NCBI GenBank assembly: GCA_028042835.1
Contig: JAOFOL010000002.1
Coordinates: 44,415-108,414, forward strand
From: Opitutales bacterium
GTDB taxonomy: Bacteria > Verrucomicrobiota > Verrucomicrobiia > Opitutales > Seribacteraceae
Reading direction: 5' to 3'
Length of the DNA: 64,000 bases
In this document: in pieces, positions 27,119 through 35,893 of the stretch
Layout: each line of letters starts with the position of its first letter
Position numbering within the stretch: the first letter of the stretch is position 1
Translations under genes and position numbers: made by a program
The notes under the pieces: model-generated
Databases searched by the model: none
The model's input: only the letters and a program-made list of their open reading frames with translations
What the model was told of the DNA's origin: nothing

Positions 27119-28114
27119 TTGATCATATCTCGTACACCCTATCGTGTTTCCTTTTTTGGAGGTGGTACTGATTACAACCCATGGTATGAGGAAAATGGCG
27201 GACTAATAATCGCATGTGGACTCGCTCATTATTGCTATCTCACTTCTCGCATTTTGCCTCCTTTTTTTGAAGAACACAAAAGCAGAATCGTTTATTCTAA
27301 AGTCGAAGGAGTCAAAGATAACTCCCACATTTCTCACCCAAGTGTTCGTGGGTGTTTGAAATACCTAAAAATAAGCAAAGGTGTCGAAATTCATCATGAC
27401 GGAGATCTTCCTGCAAGATCAGGGCTTGGCTCAAGTTCATCTTTTACAGTAGGTCTGCTAAATGCCCTTCACGCTTTGGAAAACAGAATCGTTTCCCCAA
27501 ATGATTTGGCAAAGCAAGCTATTGAAGTTGAACAACAAGTTTTGAAAGAATCAGTTGGTATTCAAGACCAGATAATGGCTTCATTTGGAGGTATGAAAAT
27601 TATTGAAATGGGACCTGGAAGACAATGGTCTGCTAAACCTCTAATCTTACCAGAAGATTATAGGAAAGAATTTGAATCTCATGTATTATTAGGATTTAGC
27701 GGTATATCTCGAATTGCTAATGATCATGCAAAAGAACAAATAGAAAGCATAAAATCAGGAAAGTCCTCGGATCACCTTAAATGCATTCTCGAATTAGCGA
27801 ATGAGGCCCTTAAAGCCTTTACGGAAAATTCTAGCATAGATTACTTAGGTAAAATATTAGACCAAAGTTGGCAGGCAAAAAGAAGTATTTCTTCTGGGAC
27901 ATCTCTTGAATGGATGAACGAATTATATCAAACCGCGATTCAAAACGGTGCTTTTGGCGGGAAACTTTTAGGAGCTGGTGGTGGTGGTTTTTTTGCATTT
28001 ATTGCCCCCCCTAAATCGCACGAGAAAATTAAAAATGCATTGTCTAAAATAAAGGTTTGGGTGCCATTTAAAATAGATCATTCGGGCAGTCAGATTATCT
28101 TTAATCAGCACTAA
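27119..28114 (+). CDS. hddA: HddA-like D-glycero-alpha-D-manno-heptose-7-phosphate 1-kinase
   Basis: GHMP kinase. The N-terminus RTPYRVSFFGGGTDYNPWY, the ATP loop LPARSGLGSSSSFTVG and a C-terminal GAFGGKLLGAGGGGFFAF are the hallmarks of the HddA/Cj1425 subgroup that phosphorylates C1 of heptose 7-phosphate for GDP-heptose synthesis. Translation starts at TTG (27119). A C7 run (28005-28011) sits in the codons for ...FIAPPKS. The partner nucleotidyltransferase is at 29423; the sedoheptulose isomerase gmhA and the phosphatase are not in the window. Confidence 0.82.
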   Translation: MIISRTPYRVSFFGGGTDYNPWYEENGGLIIACGLAHYCYLTSRILPPFFEEHKSRIVYSKVEGVKDNSHISHPSVRGCLKYLKISKGVEIHHDGDLPARSGLGSSSSFTVGLLNALHALENRIVSPNDLAKQAIEVEQQVLKESVGIQDQIMASFGGMKIIEMGPGRQWSAKPLILPEDYRKEFESHVLLGFSGISRIANDHAKEQIESIKSGKSSDHLKCILELANEALKAFTENSSIDYLGKILDQSWQAKRSISSGTSLEWMNELYQTAIQNGAFGGKLLGAGGGGFFAFIAPPKSHEKIKNALSKIKVWVPFKIDHSGSQIIFNQH

Positions 28115-28186
28115 ACTTATGATCGAAAAAGTTCATCTTTTCCTTACTAACTTACTTCAAACCATGCACTATCTTTTATTTTAATC

Positions 28187-29356
28187 ATGATTAATCTTCC
28201 ATTAATGCAAAACAACATTTCCAAAATGGATTTGGAAAAAGTTATTCAGCATCTTCAGTCCGATGACCCAATTCTCACACAATCAAAAAATGTGGCTTTA
28301 TTCGAAGAAGAATGGAGCAAGTGGCTTGGTGTAAAATACAGCGTATTTGTGAATTCCGGGTCCTCTGCCAATCTTCTGACCATTTTTGCACTTAAGCAAA
28401 AATATCCTGAAGGTGGTGAAGTGATTGTGCCCCCACTAACTTGGTCGTCTGATATTTTTTCAGTTTTAATTGCTGGTTTTAAGCCCGTGTTCGTGGATAT
28501 TGATCCATTGCATCTGGGGATGCATGATCAAGGAATAATCAATGCGTTGAATGAAAACACTAGAGCTGTATTTCTTACCCACGCACAGGGATTTAGTGCT
28601 TTATCAGATAAGCTTCTTAATGCATTAGAAGAAAAAGATATTCATCTTATTGAAGATGTATGTGAATCACACGGAGCTAAGCATAACGGTAAAAAACTAG
28701 GATCTTTTGGTTGGGTATCAAATTTTTCATTCTACTACGCCCATCATCTAAGCACTATTGAGGGGGGAATGATCTGCACAAACGATGAAAAACTTTACCA
28801 AACATTTCGTATGCTGCGCTCTCACGGCATGGTCCGGGAATCGACCTGCTCAGAAACGAAATCGCAGTACCAAAATGATCATCCGGACTTAAATCCCGAT
28901 TTTATCTTTGCGTTTCCTTCATTTAATGTGCGCAACACGGAAATTGGTGCCATAATTGGTAGAAATCAACTCAAGAGATTAGATGAAAATAACCTCCTAC
29001 GAACAAAAAATCTTGAAACCTTTTTGGAAAACTTAGATTCAAAAAAATTTCGCACCGATTTCAAAACGGAAGGTAGTAGCAACTATGCATTTAACTTAAT
29101 TCTTAATGAAGCAGACGACCAACTTGTTGAAAGAGTAATGAATCGAATGCGTCAGGAAAAAATCGAATTTCGAAGAGGGAGTGCTGGCGGAGGAAATCAA
29201 CTTCGACAACCTTACTTACGAAAAAACATTGAGCAAAAGTTTAAAGATTTTCCAAATGTAGATCATGTTCACTTTTACGGATTTTACATTGGAAATTTTC
29301 CTTCATTGGAAACCGAGAAGGTTTTACAACTGTGTTCTGCATTGAATGATGCGTAA
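28187..29356 (+). CDS. ColD-like PLP-dependent sugar 3-dehydratase
   Basis: DegT/DnrJ/EryC1/StrS fold, but the Lys that binds PLP in aminotransferases is replaced: the segment is SFYYAHHLSTIEGG with His186 at the Lys position. This His is the hallmark of ColD and RfbH/DdhC-type 3-dehydratases, which remove the C3 hydroxyl of a 4-keto-6-deoxy sugar. The length (389) fits ColD, not the longer iron-sulfur RfbH. Other fold markers: VNSGSSANLLTI, VPPLTWSSD, VFVDIDP, EDVCESHGAK. It implies a 3-deoxygenated sugar, most simply colitose or a 3,6-dideoxy-heptose. Confidence 0.8.
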   Translation: MINLPLMQNNISKMDLEKVIQHLQSDDPILTQSKNVALFEEEWSKWLGVKYSVFVNSGSSANLLTIFALKQKYPEGGEVIVPPLTWSSDIFSVLIAGFKPVFVDIDPLHLGMHDQGIINALNENTRAVFLTHAQGFSALSDKLLNALEEKDIHLIEDVCESHGAKHNGKKLGSFGWVSNFSFYYAHHLSTIEGGMICTNDEKLYQTFRMLRSHGMVRESTCSETKSQYQNDHPDLNPDFIFAFPSFNVRNTEIGAIIGRNQLKRLDENNLLRTKNLETFLENLDSKKFRTDFKTEGSSNYAFNLILNEADDQLVERVMNRMRQEKIEFRRGSAGGGNQLRQPYLRKNIEQKFKDFPNVDHVHFYGFYIGNFPSLETEKVLQLCSALNDA

Positions 29357-29422
29357 GGATAATTTCAGAAAAGTCTCAGAACTTTTGCCGGATAATAAAT
29401 CTTGTTAGTCAAAAGAATTTAA

Positions 29423-30115
29423 ATGATAGATGCATTTATATTATGTGGTGGGCTAGGTACTCGATTTCGTGATGTATCTAACGATTACCCAAAAGCCCTT
29501 GCTCCAGTTGGAAATAGAAAAGTCATTGATTTGATTATAGAAAAATTAATGACCGAAAATGTTGGCAATATCATACTTGGAACAGGATATTTATCGGATC
29601 AATTATCAGCACATGTAGAGGATAAAGAATACAAAAATATTATAGTTTCTAAAGAACCAAAACCACTTGGAACCGGTGGTGCAATCAGTTATGCATTGGA
29701 TAAATTTAATACTGAGGATATATTAGTTCTTAACGGGGATACTATAGTTGATTTCGACTTAATAAAACTATTATCTTTTCACAAAGAAAAGAAAGCAAAT
29801 TGTACTATATTAACAGCTAAATCAGACCAAGCAAATGAGTACGGAAATATAAAAAAAGATTCAAATGGACTAGTTCTAGATTTTGCTGAGAAAAACTCAA
29901 GGCAAGAAACTAAATACGTAAACGCAGGAGTCTACATAATCAAAAAAGAGTCAATTGGTAAACTTCCCAAAAAAGGATCACTAGAAAAAGACTACTTTCC
30001 GATATTTTGTGATACAAAAAAACTATTTTGTTTAACGACTAATTGTTTATTTCATGATATTGGTACTAAATCAAGATATGATGCGTTTCGTTCATATAGA
30101 GAGAATGAAGGCTAA
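29423..30115 (+). CDS. hddC: HddC-like sugar-1-phosphate nucleotidyltransferase
   Basis: Nucleotidyltransferase fold with ILCGGLGTRFRDVSNDYPKAL (pyrophosphorylase loop; Lys in PKAL), EPKPLGTGGAI, VLNGDTIVDFD (metal Asp) and KYVNAGVYIIKK. The 230-residue size and sequence fit HddC/Cj1423, the D-glycero-alpha-D-manno-heptose-1-phosphate guanylyltransferase, which acts after HddA. Specificity for GTP and heptose is inferred from the nearby kinase. Confidence 0.75.
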   Translation: MIDAFILCGGLGTRFRDVSNDYPKALAPVGNRKVIDLIIEKLMTENVGNIILGTGYLSDQLSAHVEDKEYKNIIVSKEPKPLGTGGAISYALDKFNTEDILVLNGDTIVDFDLIKLLSFHKEKKANCTILTAKSDQANEYGNIKKDSNGLVLDFAEKNSRQETKYVNAGVYIIKKESIGKLPKKGSLEKDYFPIFCDTKKLFCLTTNCLFHDIGTKSRYDAFRSYRENEG

Positions 30116-30118
30116 ATA

Positions 30119-32020
30119 ATGTATGTCGTAAATAACACAAATAAAATAAAGAGTTTATGGACATGGAGTTGTTTCATTGACGAAATCATAAACGATGAGG
30201 AGACTATTATCATCTATGGAGAAGACGATCTGTCTAAATTCAATAAAAACAAATTGAGCATAGATAGCGATGAATTTTCTAAGGATGAAAAAATAATATG
30301 TGATGAAATTCTGTTCATAACTTTGAATGATTTAGTAAAATACAAAAAACAAATATCTTTATTTTCATGTAAATCAGTGATCATACCTTATAATGAAATA
30401 ACTAATGAATCCCTATCATTATGTAAAGATCATGGGGTTAATTTTATCTATACGGACATACTTCCAGACGAGATAACTGATACAGTAGACGATGTAAACT
30501 ATAGATATTTTGCAAAGAATTTTATATTTGTAGAACCATCAATAAAGAATATTAATGGTGATGAAAAAATTGATTTATTAGTTATAAGTTGTAATTCTCG
30601 TGAAAATTTTAACCACATAGAGTTAATAATTAATTCCTTAAGTAATTCCTTTAAAATTAAGCAACTAAATTTGGAAGAAATAAACTCAGAAACAGTTCTT
30701 CCGAGATACAAAACAGTTCTTTCTACTGCAGTTAATCCAAATGTATTTCATATATTTAGCTCCAAAAATAAAAACAATTGTTTTTTATTAAACGAAAATT
30801 GTACTTATTCACCTATAAGATACTTTTTCTATTACGATAATACAGCACCCACAGAAATTCAAAATCATATTAGTTTTAAATCGATAAGATCATTCACTCA
30901 GACTATAATCCGTTCACTTTCGTCAGATTACATTAGTTACGATCAAAACTCTCCAATCTACACAAATTGTGTAAGAGATAAACAACAATTAATAAATATA
31001 AGACATAAACCACAAATCTTAGATCAAGCATGGAGATATAGAAGAACAATTGATGACTTAGTCAAATATCCAGAAGTTTGTTTTAGTAATTATTCAAAAA
31101 GAGCTTTTTATTTATATAATTCAATAATAAAATCTAACAATAATGATAATGCGAATTTAAATATATTACTGAAAGATCTTATAATGAATTTTCATATTTC
31201 AGATATTGATAGGAAGTTTGATAGAGATTTTCATGATCATTTCCAAAAAGATTCCGGTGATATTGATTATTTCATTAAAAAAACATTAGATAGTGGGACA
31301 AAGTTTAGCAGTTTAAAAAAGAAGGATATTTGCAAAACTGTATTAGGCAAAATATCAAATCTAGCAATATTTCAGCTAATGATTTCTAATAAAAAAATCG
31401 TAATAAGTTCAGGTTTACTCGATGATTTATACCAGAATTCGACTCGTGACATTACCTCCTCATTGTATTACACGCACATAAGCATATGTTTAGACTCAGT
31501 TAAAATTCCAGAATTTATAATTAATAGTCATACACAAGTTTGTACCCTAAGCTCTGCTTTGTTACTTATAAGTCTTGGCGAATATTCAAAAGCAAACGAT
31601 TTATTGAATATTAAAAGCTTTACCCGTAGCGGTTTCAATAAAAAGTGTGGACTTTTAATTAGACTTATTTCTTTCGAACAAAATGTTTTTTTGAGCGAAA
31701 GTATTCATTCACTAAATAATAATTTTGATTTAAATGAATATTCGAAGGACGATTTTCTCGATATTCCTATGCTTCTTTTTTTCCTCAATGCGCCCTATGC
31801 TACAAACAGTAAATTCTTTTATTTTATTTATAAATACCTTCTTAATGCAAGTGTTTTACCTGAAAATTTAATTGATTCCCTTTTTTCTATGAAGGCATGT
31901 GCCGAAATAAACAATGATTTTGTACTATTTCTTGAGGATTTAATTTCTAAATTATTTCAGGATTTGCCTTCATATGAAAATGATGGATCTATGCCAAATT
32001 TCATGCTTGAACTCATTTAA
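30119..32020 (+). CDS. unrecognised AT-rich polysaccharide-locus protein, 633 residues
   Basis: I recognise no domain. The protein is hydrophilic with no signal peptide or membrane segment, rich in Asn, Ile, Ser, Lys and Asp, with a central YRRTIDDLVKYPEV stretch and a C-terminal all-helical part. It starts 4 nt after hddC. The DNA is much AT-richer than surrounding housekeeping genes (12 G/C in 30301-30360; 11 in 31141-31200), suggesting recent acquisition. Its size and position in a locus carrying phosphoramidate genes make it a candidate transferase, but that is only inference. Confidence 0.6.
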   Translation: MYVVNNTNKIKSLWTWSCFIDEIINDEETIIIYGEDDLSKFNKNKLSIDSDEFSKDEKIICDEILFITLNDLVKYKKQISLFSCKSVIIPYNEITNESLSLCKDHGVNFIYTDILPDEITDTVDDVNYRYFAKNFIFVEPSIKNINGDEKIDLLVISCNSRENFNHIELIINSLSNSFKIKQLNLEEINSETVLPRYKTVLSTAVNPNVFHIFSSKNKNNCFLLNENCTYSPIRYFFYYDNTAPTEIQNHISFKSIRSFTQTIIRSLSSDYISYDQNSPIYTNCVRDKQQLINIRHKPQILDQAWRYRRTIDDLVKYPEVCFSNYSKRAFYLYNSIIKSNNNDNANLNILLKDLIMNFHISDIDRKFDRDFHDHFQKDSGDIDYFIKKTLDSGTKFSSLKKKDICKTVLGKISNLAIFQLMISNKKIVISSGLLDDLYQNSTRDITSSLYYTHISICLDSVKIPEFIINSHTQVCTLSSALLLISLGEYSKANDLLNIKSFTRSGFNKKCGLLIRLISFEQNVFLSESIHSLNNNFDLNEYSKDDFLDIPMLLFFLNAPYATNSKFFYFIYKYLLNASVLPENLIDSLFSMKACAEINNDFVLFLEDLISKLFQDLPSYENDGSMPNFMLELI

Positions 32021-32071
32021 CATTACATACAATTCATTTTGTCCACTTTTCCAATTTAGGTTTATATATCT

Positions 32072-32887
32072 GTGAAAATTTTAGTTTTTGATTCCACAGA
32101 GAAGTGTGCAGGTACTAGTTTAAAACACTTCCTCAGACTTAATTTTCCTCATGATTGTTTCTTTGATTTAGATAATGGTGACCCACCAAATGAAGTAATC
32201 AGAAATTATGGCATTGATTGTCCCATTAGATATGAAGATTTCACAAATAATCAGTTAGTATCTCCAAATGGCTTTTATTCTCTATTCAATTCCTACATTA
32301 ACGAAAGAGCAAATTGGCTAATTAATAATGTATCGAAATTCAATTTAAAATGTATTTATGGCAATGGAATAAATAGTACAAAACTTTTAACTTTTTTTAA
32401 AGACAAATGTAGTATTAATTCATGTAAATTTTTTCGCAATACAACAAGCAGGATAGCCGCAGAGTACTTTTATGTTCTCAATCATAAAACTCACAACCTC
32501 CATCCAATTGCATCTTCATGTTCTTCTTTTGAGAAATACATCTTACATCCTGAAAGACCTACAAACCGTTTATCTTTTTCCTTAAGCGGAAATAAAGATA
32601 CTCCAATATCTGATTTATTTTATATTTTAGAAAACCACTTCTTTTACTTAGGTTTAGTGGAAAATTTCAAAAATGATCTGTTTACACTATCTAATTTATT
32701 AGGTCTAAAAGTTAAAGAAGATATAAAAAGAAATAAAAATCCATTTTCTAAGATAAAGGAATTGAATTTACGTGAGTATGATCACCTAACAAACGAAACA
32801 GATTTAAAAGATTCTCAAGTTTACGAGAAAGTACTGCTAATTCGTAAAAAAAATGACTGTAAATACCCAAAATTTTTGCAGAAGTGA
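32072..32887 (+). CDS. sulfotransferase-like protein
   Basis: The N-terminus KILVFDSTEKCAGTSLKHFL has the 5'-PSB (PAPS-binding) loop pattern of carbohydrate sulfotransferases (K-x-A-G-T-S-L), and FRNTTSRIAAEYFYVLN resembles their 3'-PB segment with the usual Arg-Asp-Pro region modified. The later NHFFYLGLVENF also fits. Starts at GTG. It could sulfate a glycan and would need PAPS, which the APS-kinase-like gene at 34573 might supply; the latter has a second and better supported assignment. AT-rich like its neighbours. Confidence 0.6.
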   Translation: MKILVFDSTEKCAGTSLKHFLRLNFPHDCFFDLDNGDPPNEVIRNYGIDCPIRYEDFTNNQLVSPNGFYSLFNSYINERANWLINNVSKFNLKCIYGNGINSTKLLTFFKDKCSINSCKFFRNTTSRIAAEYFYVLNHKTHNLHPIASSCSSFEKYILHPERPTNRLSFSLSGNKDTPISDLFYILENHFFYLGLVENFKNDLFTLSNLLGLKVKEDIKRNKNPFSKIKELNLREYDHLTNETDLKDSQVYEKVLLIRKKNDCKYPKFLQK

Positions 32888-34560
32888 AGTTAAGACATAC
32901 AATCAAAGATTTTTATGACGCTCGAGATTTTCTCACTAACCATATTCACTGGATAATAGATTCAATTGAAGTTCAAGAAAATCACGATTATCATCAAATA
33001 CAGTTCAGTTATTTCCGCTTACACTTCATTAATGCCATTCGCAAAGAGAAAGATTACGCTGCGTTAGCACTTAAGTTATTTGATTTTGAATTACTAAAAA
33101 ATGTTATTATTGAATGTTTTGATCGCACGGTCAATTTATTTATATCAAAAACAATTAGCTCAGATAATGGGTTTATGACCCAATTTAATCACACTACATT
33201 TGAAGTACTTCGTCTTTTCACATTAAAAGTTTTAAACAACGAAGCGAAGATCAAAAAAGGTTCAATATGTTTTTTTTATCCCACTGATGCGTTTAGGGGG
33301 AACTTTGGCTGTATACCTGAGCAATTAGATAAATTAGATTTTAACACTTTAGAATTAGTGGGGCAACCTCGGTATATATTTGAATCTGCACCCAATCCTA
33401 AAATATTTCTAATTATCGACGATATGCTAAGTAAGATTGATGGAGTATATGCAATCGTCTGTAACACGATAATTAAAGGGTTTCCAAATGGCATAAAAAA
33501 TATTCTTATCGACCATATTTCTTTTGCTAAGTTTGACGACGATTTACTAATTGAAAAATTGTGCGGTAAAGATATTTATATAGAGGAGTCTGTGAGTGAA
33601 AATAATGTTCAAACCACATTCACAGCGTTCATAAGTCATTTTCCATGTGTTGACTTTTTTATTTTACCATCGATTCCGATTAAGGAAACTGTGTTACAAA
33701 TTGGTGAAACATTAGGATATAATTATGATAGAAAACTGAAACAAAATAATTTAACGAATCAATGTAAAAAATATCCTAATATTCGTCACATTTGGAGAAA
33801 TAACGACATCAATCGTTTAAAAAAAAATCAAACAATTGGAATTCTCGGTTACCCGAAGTTAGATCATGCGATTTCTCTTTGTACAAAAGCCAAAATTGAA
33901 AATATTATTATTTACGCACCAACTCCAAACGATGCATCTGGAAATAAAGAAGGCAGTGAATGGCAAGACTACATATCTATCAATTCTCATGGACCAGATA
34001 TAATCCAAACCCTTTGCTCTAACTTTAAAAATTTTAAAATAATATTTAAACCTCATAAAGATGAATTAAAGTCTGTAACAGATAAAATCGATTGCGTGGG
34101 CAAATGTTTTGACAATTATTCACATGACAGATCTGGCAGTGATTATTGGCAACTATACTCCAAATCAAGGTTATTAATTTCAGATTTCTCTTCAACGGCA
34201 TATACTTTCGCATTAGGAAGCGGCAGACCTGTTGTTTTCTTTTCACCAAACGAAGTCAAGATTCCGAATCTTTCTAGATCGAATCAATACTGTCAAAATA
34301 GAAAAAAAGTTGGTCTAATCGCTACATGTTTGGTCGATTTAGTAGATAAAACAAGAGAAATTATTGATAACTATAACTATTTTAGAAAGTTGACTAAATC
34401 ATTCCAAAAAAAAGAGCTTTATAATCCAGGAAATTCTTCAAAGTTGATTGCAGAAGCCATTGTTGATTATGTTGAAGGAAAATATAATGAAAGCTTTATC
34501 GAAGGTCTTCCTCCTAGTATGGATAAAGAATTATTACCTGTTAAATCGAATGTTAAATAA
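32884..34560 (+). CDS. TagF/CDP-glycerol glycerophosphotransferase-like GT-B protein
   Basis: The GTG start overlaps the stop of the sulfotransferase-like gene (GTGA). The N-terminal half is unlike known families to me. The C-terminal half (about residues 320-530) has the GT-B fold of the TagF/TagB group: FKIIFKPHKDE, then LLISDFSSTAYTFALGSGRPVVFFS, comparable to [22 protein letters not shown] in the gene at 42616. It likely transfers glycerol phosphate or a related CDP-linked alcohol phosphate. Very AT-rich DNA. Confidence 0.65.
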   Translation: MKLRHTIKDFYDARDFLTNHIHWIIDSIEVQENHDYHQIQFSYFRLHFINAIRKEKDYAALALKLFDFELLKNVIIECFDRTVNLFISKTISSDNGFMTQFNHTTFEVLRLFTLKVLNNEAKIKKGSICFFYPTDAFRGNFGCIPEQLDKLDFNTLELVGQPRYIFESAPNPKIFLIIDDMLSKIDGVYAIVCNTIIKGFPNGIKNILIDHISFAKFDDDLLIEKLCGKDIYIEESVSENNVQTTFTAFISHFPCVDFFILPSIPIKETVLQIGETLGYNYDRKLKQNNLTNQCKKYPNIRHIWRNNDINRLKKNQTIGILGYPKLDHAISLCTKAKIENIIIYAPTPNDASGNKEGSEWQDYISINSHGPDIIQTLCSNFKNFKIIFKPHKDELKSVTDKIDCVGKCFDNYSHDRSGSDYWQLYSKSRLLISDFSSTAYTFALGSGRPVVFFSPNEVKIPNLSRSNQYCQNRKKVGLIATCLVDLVDKTREIIDNYNYFRKLTKSFQKKELYNPGNSSKLIAEAIVDYVEGKYNESFIEGLPPSMDKELLPVKSNVK

Positions 34561-34572
34561 GTATTTTTGTAA

Positions 34573-35106
34573 ATGGACGGGAAAGTAATTTGGATTACAG
34601 GTCTGTCAGGATCCGGTAAGTCGACACTAGCAACTTCGCTTGTAAAAACATTGCGAGATGAAAGGCACAATGTTTTGCTTTTAGATGGAGATGAGTTACG
34701 CGAAGTATTTTTTTCATTAAATCATTATGCAGAAAATTATGAAAGAGATGCTAGACTTTCACTATCAATGTTTTATGCCAAGCTTTGCAGATTAATTGCA
34801 TCCCAAGGAATAAATGTTTTATGCTCGACTATCTCGATGTTTCGTGAGGTGCATGAGTGGAATCGTAAGAATATACCTGGCTATTTCGAAGTTTACCTCA
34901 AAGTTCCACTCTCTGAACTCAGACGGAGAGACCCAAAAGGGATTTATCAAAGGTTTGATTCCGGCGAACTCAAAGATGTAGCCGGATTAGACCTGGAGGT
35001 AGACGAGCCTCAAAATCCAGACATACTTTTCGAATTTGATTCGAAGCAGAGTCTTTCTGACTTAGCAGAAGAAGTAATCAACAAGTTTAATGCCAAAAAA
35101 CTATGA
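34573..35106 (+). CDS. APS-kinase-like protein, probable cytidine diphosphoramidate kinase (Cj1415-like)
   Basis: 177 residues, with P-loop GLSGSGKST (positions 10-18), LLLDGDELREVF, and a C-terminal GELKDVAGLDLEVDEP segment typical of adenylylsulfate kinases. In C. jejuni the homologue Cj1415 phosphorylates the 3'-OH of CDP-amidate (cytidine diphosphoramidate) and does not act in sulfate assimilation. Here it lies in a tight operon with homologues of the other pathway enzymes: it overlaps the methyltransferase by ATGA. A true APS kinase feeding the sulfotransferase at 32072 remains possible. Confidence 0.75.
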   Translation: MDGKVIWITGLSGSGKSTLATSLVKTLRDERHNVLLLDGDELREVFFSLNHYAENYERDARLSLSMFYAKLCRLIASQGINVLCSTISMFREVHEWNRKNIPGYFEVYLKVPLSELRRRDPKGIYQRFDSGELKDVAGLDLEVDEPQNPDILFEFDSKQSLSDLAEEVINKFNAKKL

Positions 35107-35888
35107 GAAAAGAAACAATGAAAGCAGGTAACTTTTCCGGATTAGCTAGTGATTATTCGTCAAGCAGACCAGATTATTGTAAGTCTGTCTTGAATGGCCT
35201 TTTAGGTTTAAATCAAAAGTCCATAGATGCGATTGATTTTGCGGACATTGGAGCAGGAACAGGGATTTGGACGAGAATGGTTTTTTCAACGGGAGTGCAT
35301 TCAGCAATTGCGATCGAACCTAATGATGACATGCGTGAGCATGGGATCAAGGATAGTCAAAATACCTCCATTATATGGCAGCCTGGAAACGCTGAGAAAA
35401 CCGGCTTGCCCAATGAATCCGTTGACATGCTTACGATGGCATCCTCGTTTCACTGGACAGAATTTAATGTTGCCACTAAAGAATTTCATCGGGTTTTGAG
35501 ATCTAATGGCCGTTTTACTGCTCTGTGGAACCCTCGGCTCATTGAAGTAAATCCTATGTTATTGAAAATAGAAGAGTACCTTGATACTTTAAACCCTAAC
35601 ATCAAAAGAGTTTCATCCGGAAGATCTGGCATTACTGAAAACCTTACAGACAAGCTTTGGAAGTCTCCTTTTTTTGAAGATGTAGTTTATCTTGAAGGAC
35701 GCCATGTGATAATGATGCCTCCCGAGCGATATCTAGGTGCATGGAAATCAGTAAATGATCTACAAGTTCAACTTGGAGAAGACAAATTTTCAAAATTTTT
35801 GACATTTGTAGAACATACCATTCACGATTCTGATTTCATTGAGGCCACTTACTTAACAAGAGCTTGGTCCGCCCGCAAAAAATCTTAA
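35103..35888 (+). CDS. class I SAM methyltransferase (Cj1419-like; candidate phosphoramidate O-methyltransferase)
   Basis: Type-11 methyltransferase: FSGLASDYSSSRPDY, motif I DFADIGAGTGIWTRM, a post-I acidic IAIEPNDDMRE, MLTMASSFHWTEFN and GRFTALWNPR. The position between the CDP-amidate kinase and glutamine kinase homologues corresponds to the methyltransferases Cj1419/Cj1420 in C. jejuni, which are thought to methylate the phosphoramidate. Start at 35103 (ATGA overlap), or Met6 at 35118. Confidence 0.75.
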   Translation: MRKETMKAGNFSGLASDYSSSRPDYCKSVLNGLLGLNQKSIDAIDFADIGAGTGIWTRMVFSTGVHSAIAIEPNDDMREHGIKDSQNTSIIWQPGNAEKTGLPNESVDMLTMASSFHWTEFNVATKEFHRVLRSNGRFTALWNPRLIEVNPMLLKIEEYLDTLNPNIKRVSSGRSGITENLTDKLWKSPFFEDVVYLEGRHVIMMPPERYLGAWKSVNDLQVQLGEDKFSKFLTFVEHTIHDSDFIEATYLTRAWSARKKS

Positions 35889-35893
35889 AACGC

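Noticed and set aside
28187..29356. Annotation as a sugar aminotransferase (DegT family)
   Set aside because: The PLP-binding Lys is replaced by His, as in ColD-type dehydratases, so transamination is unlikely.
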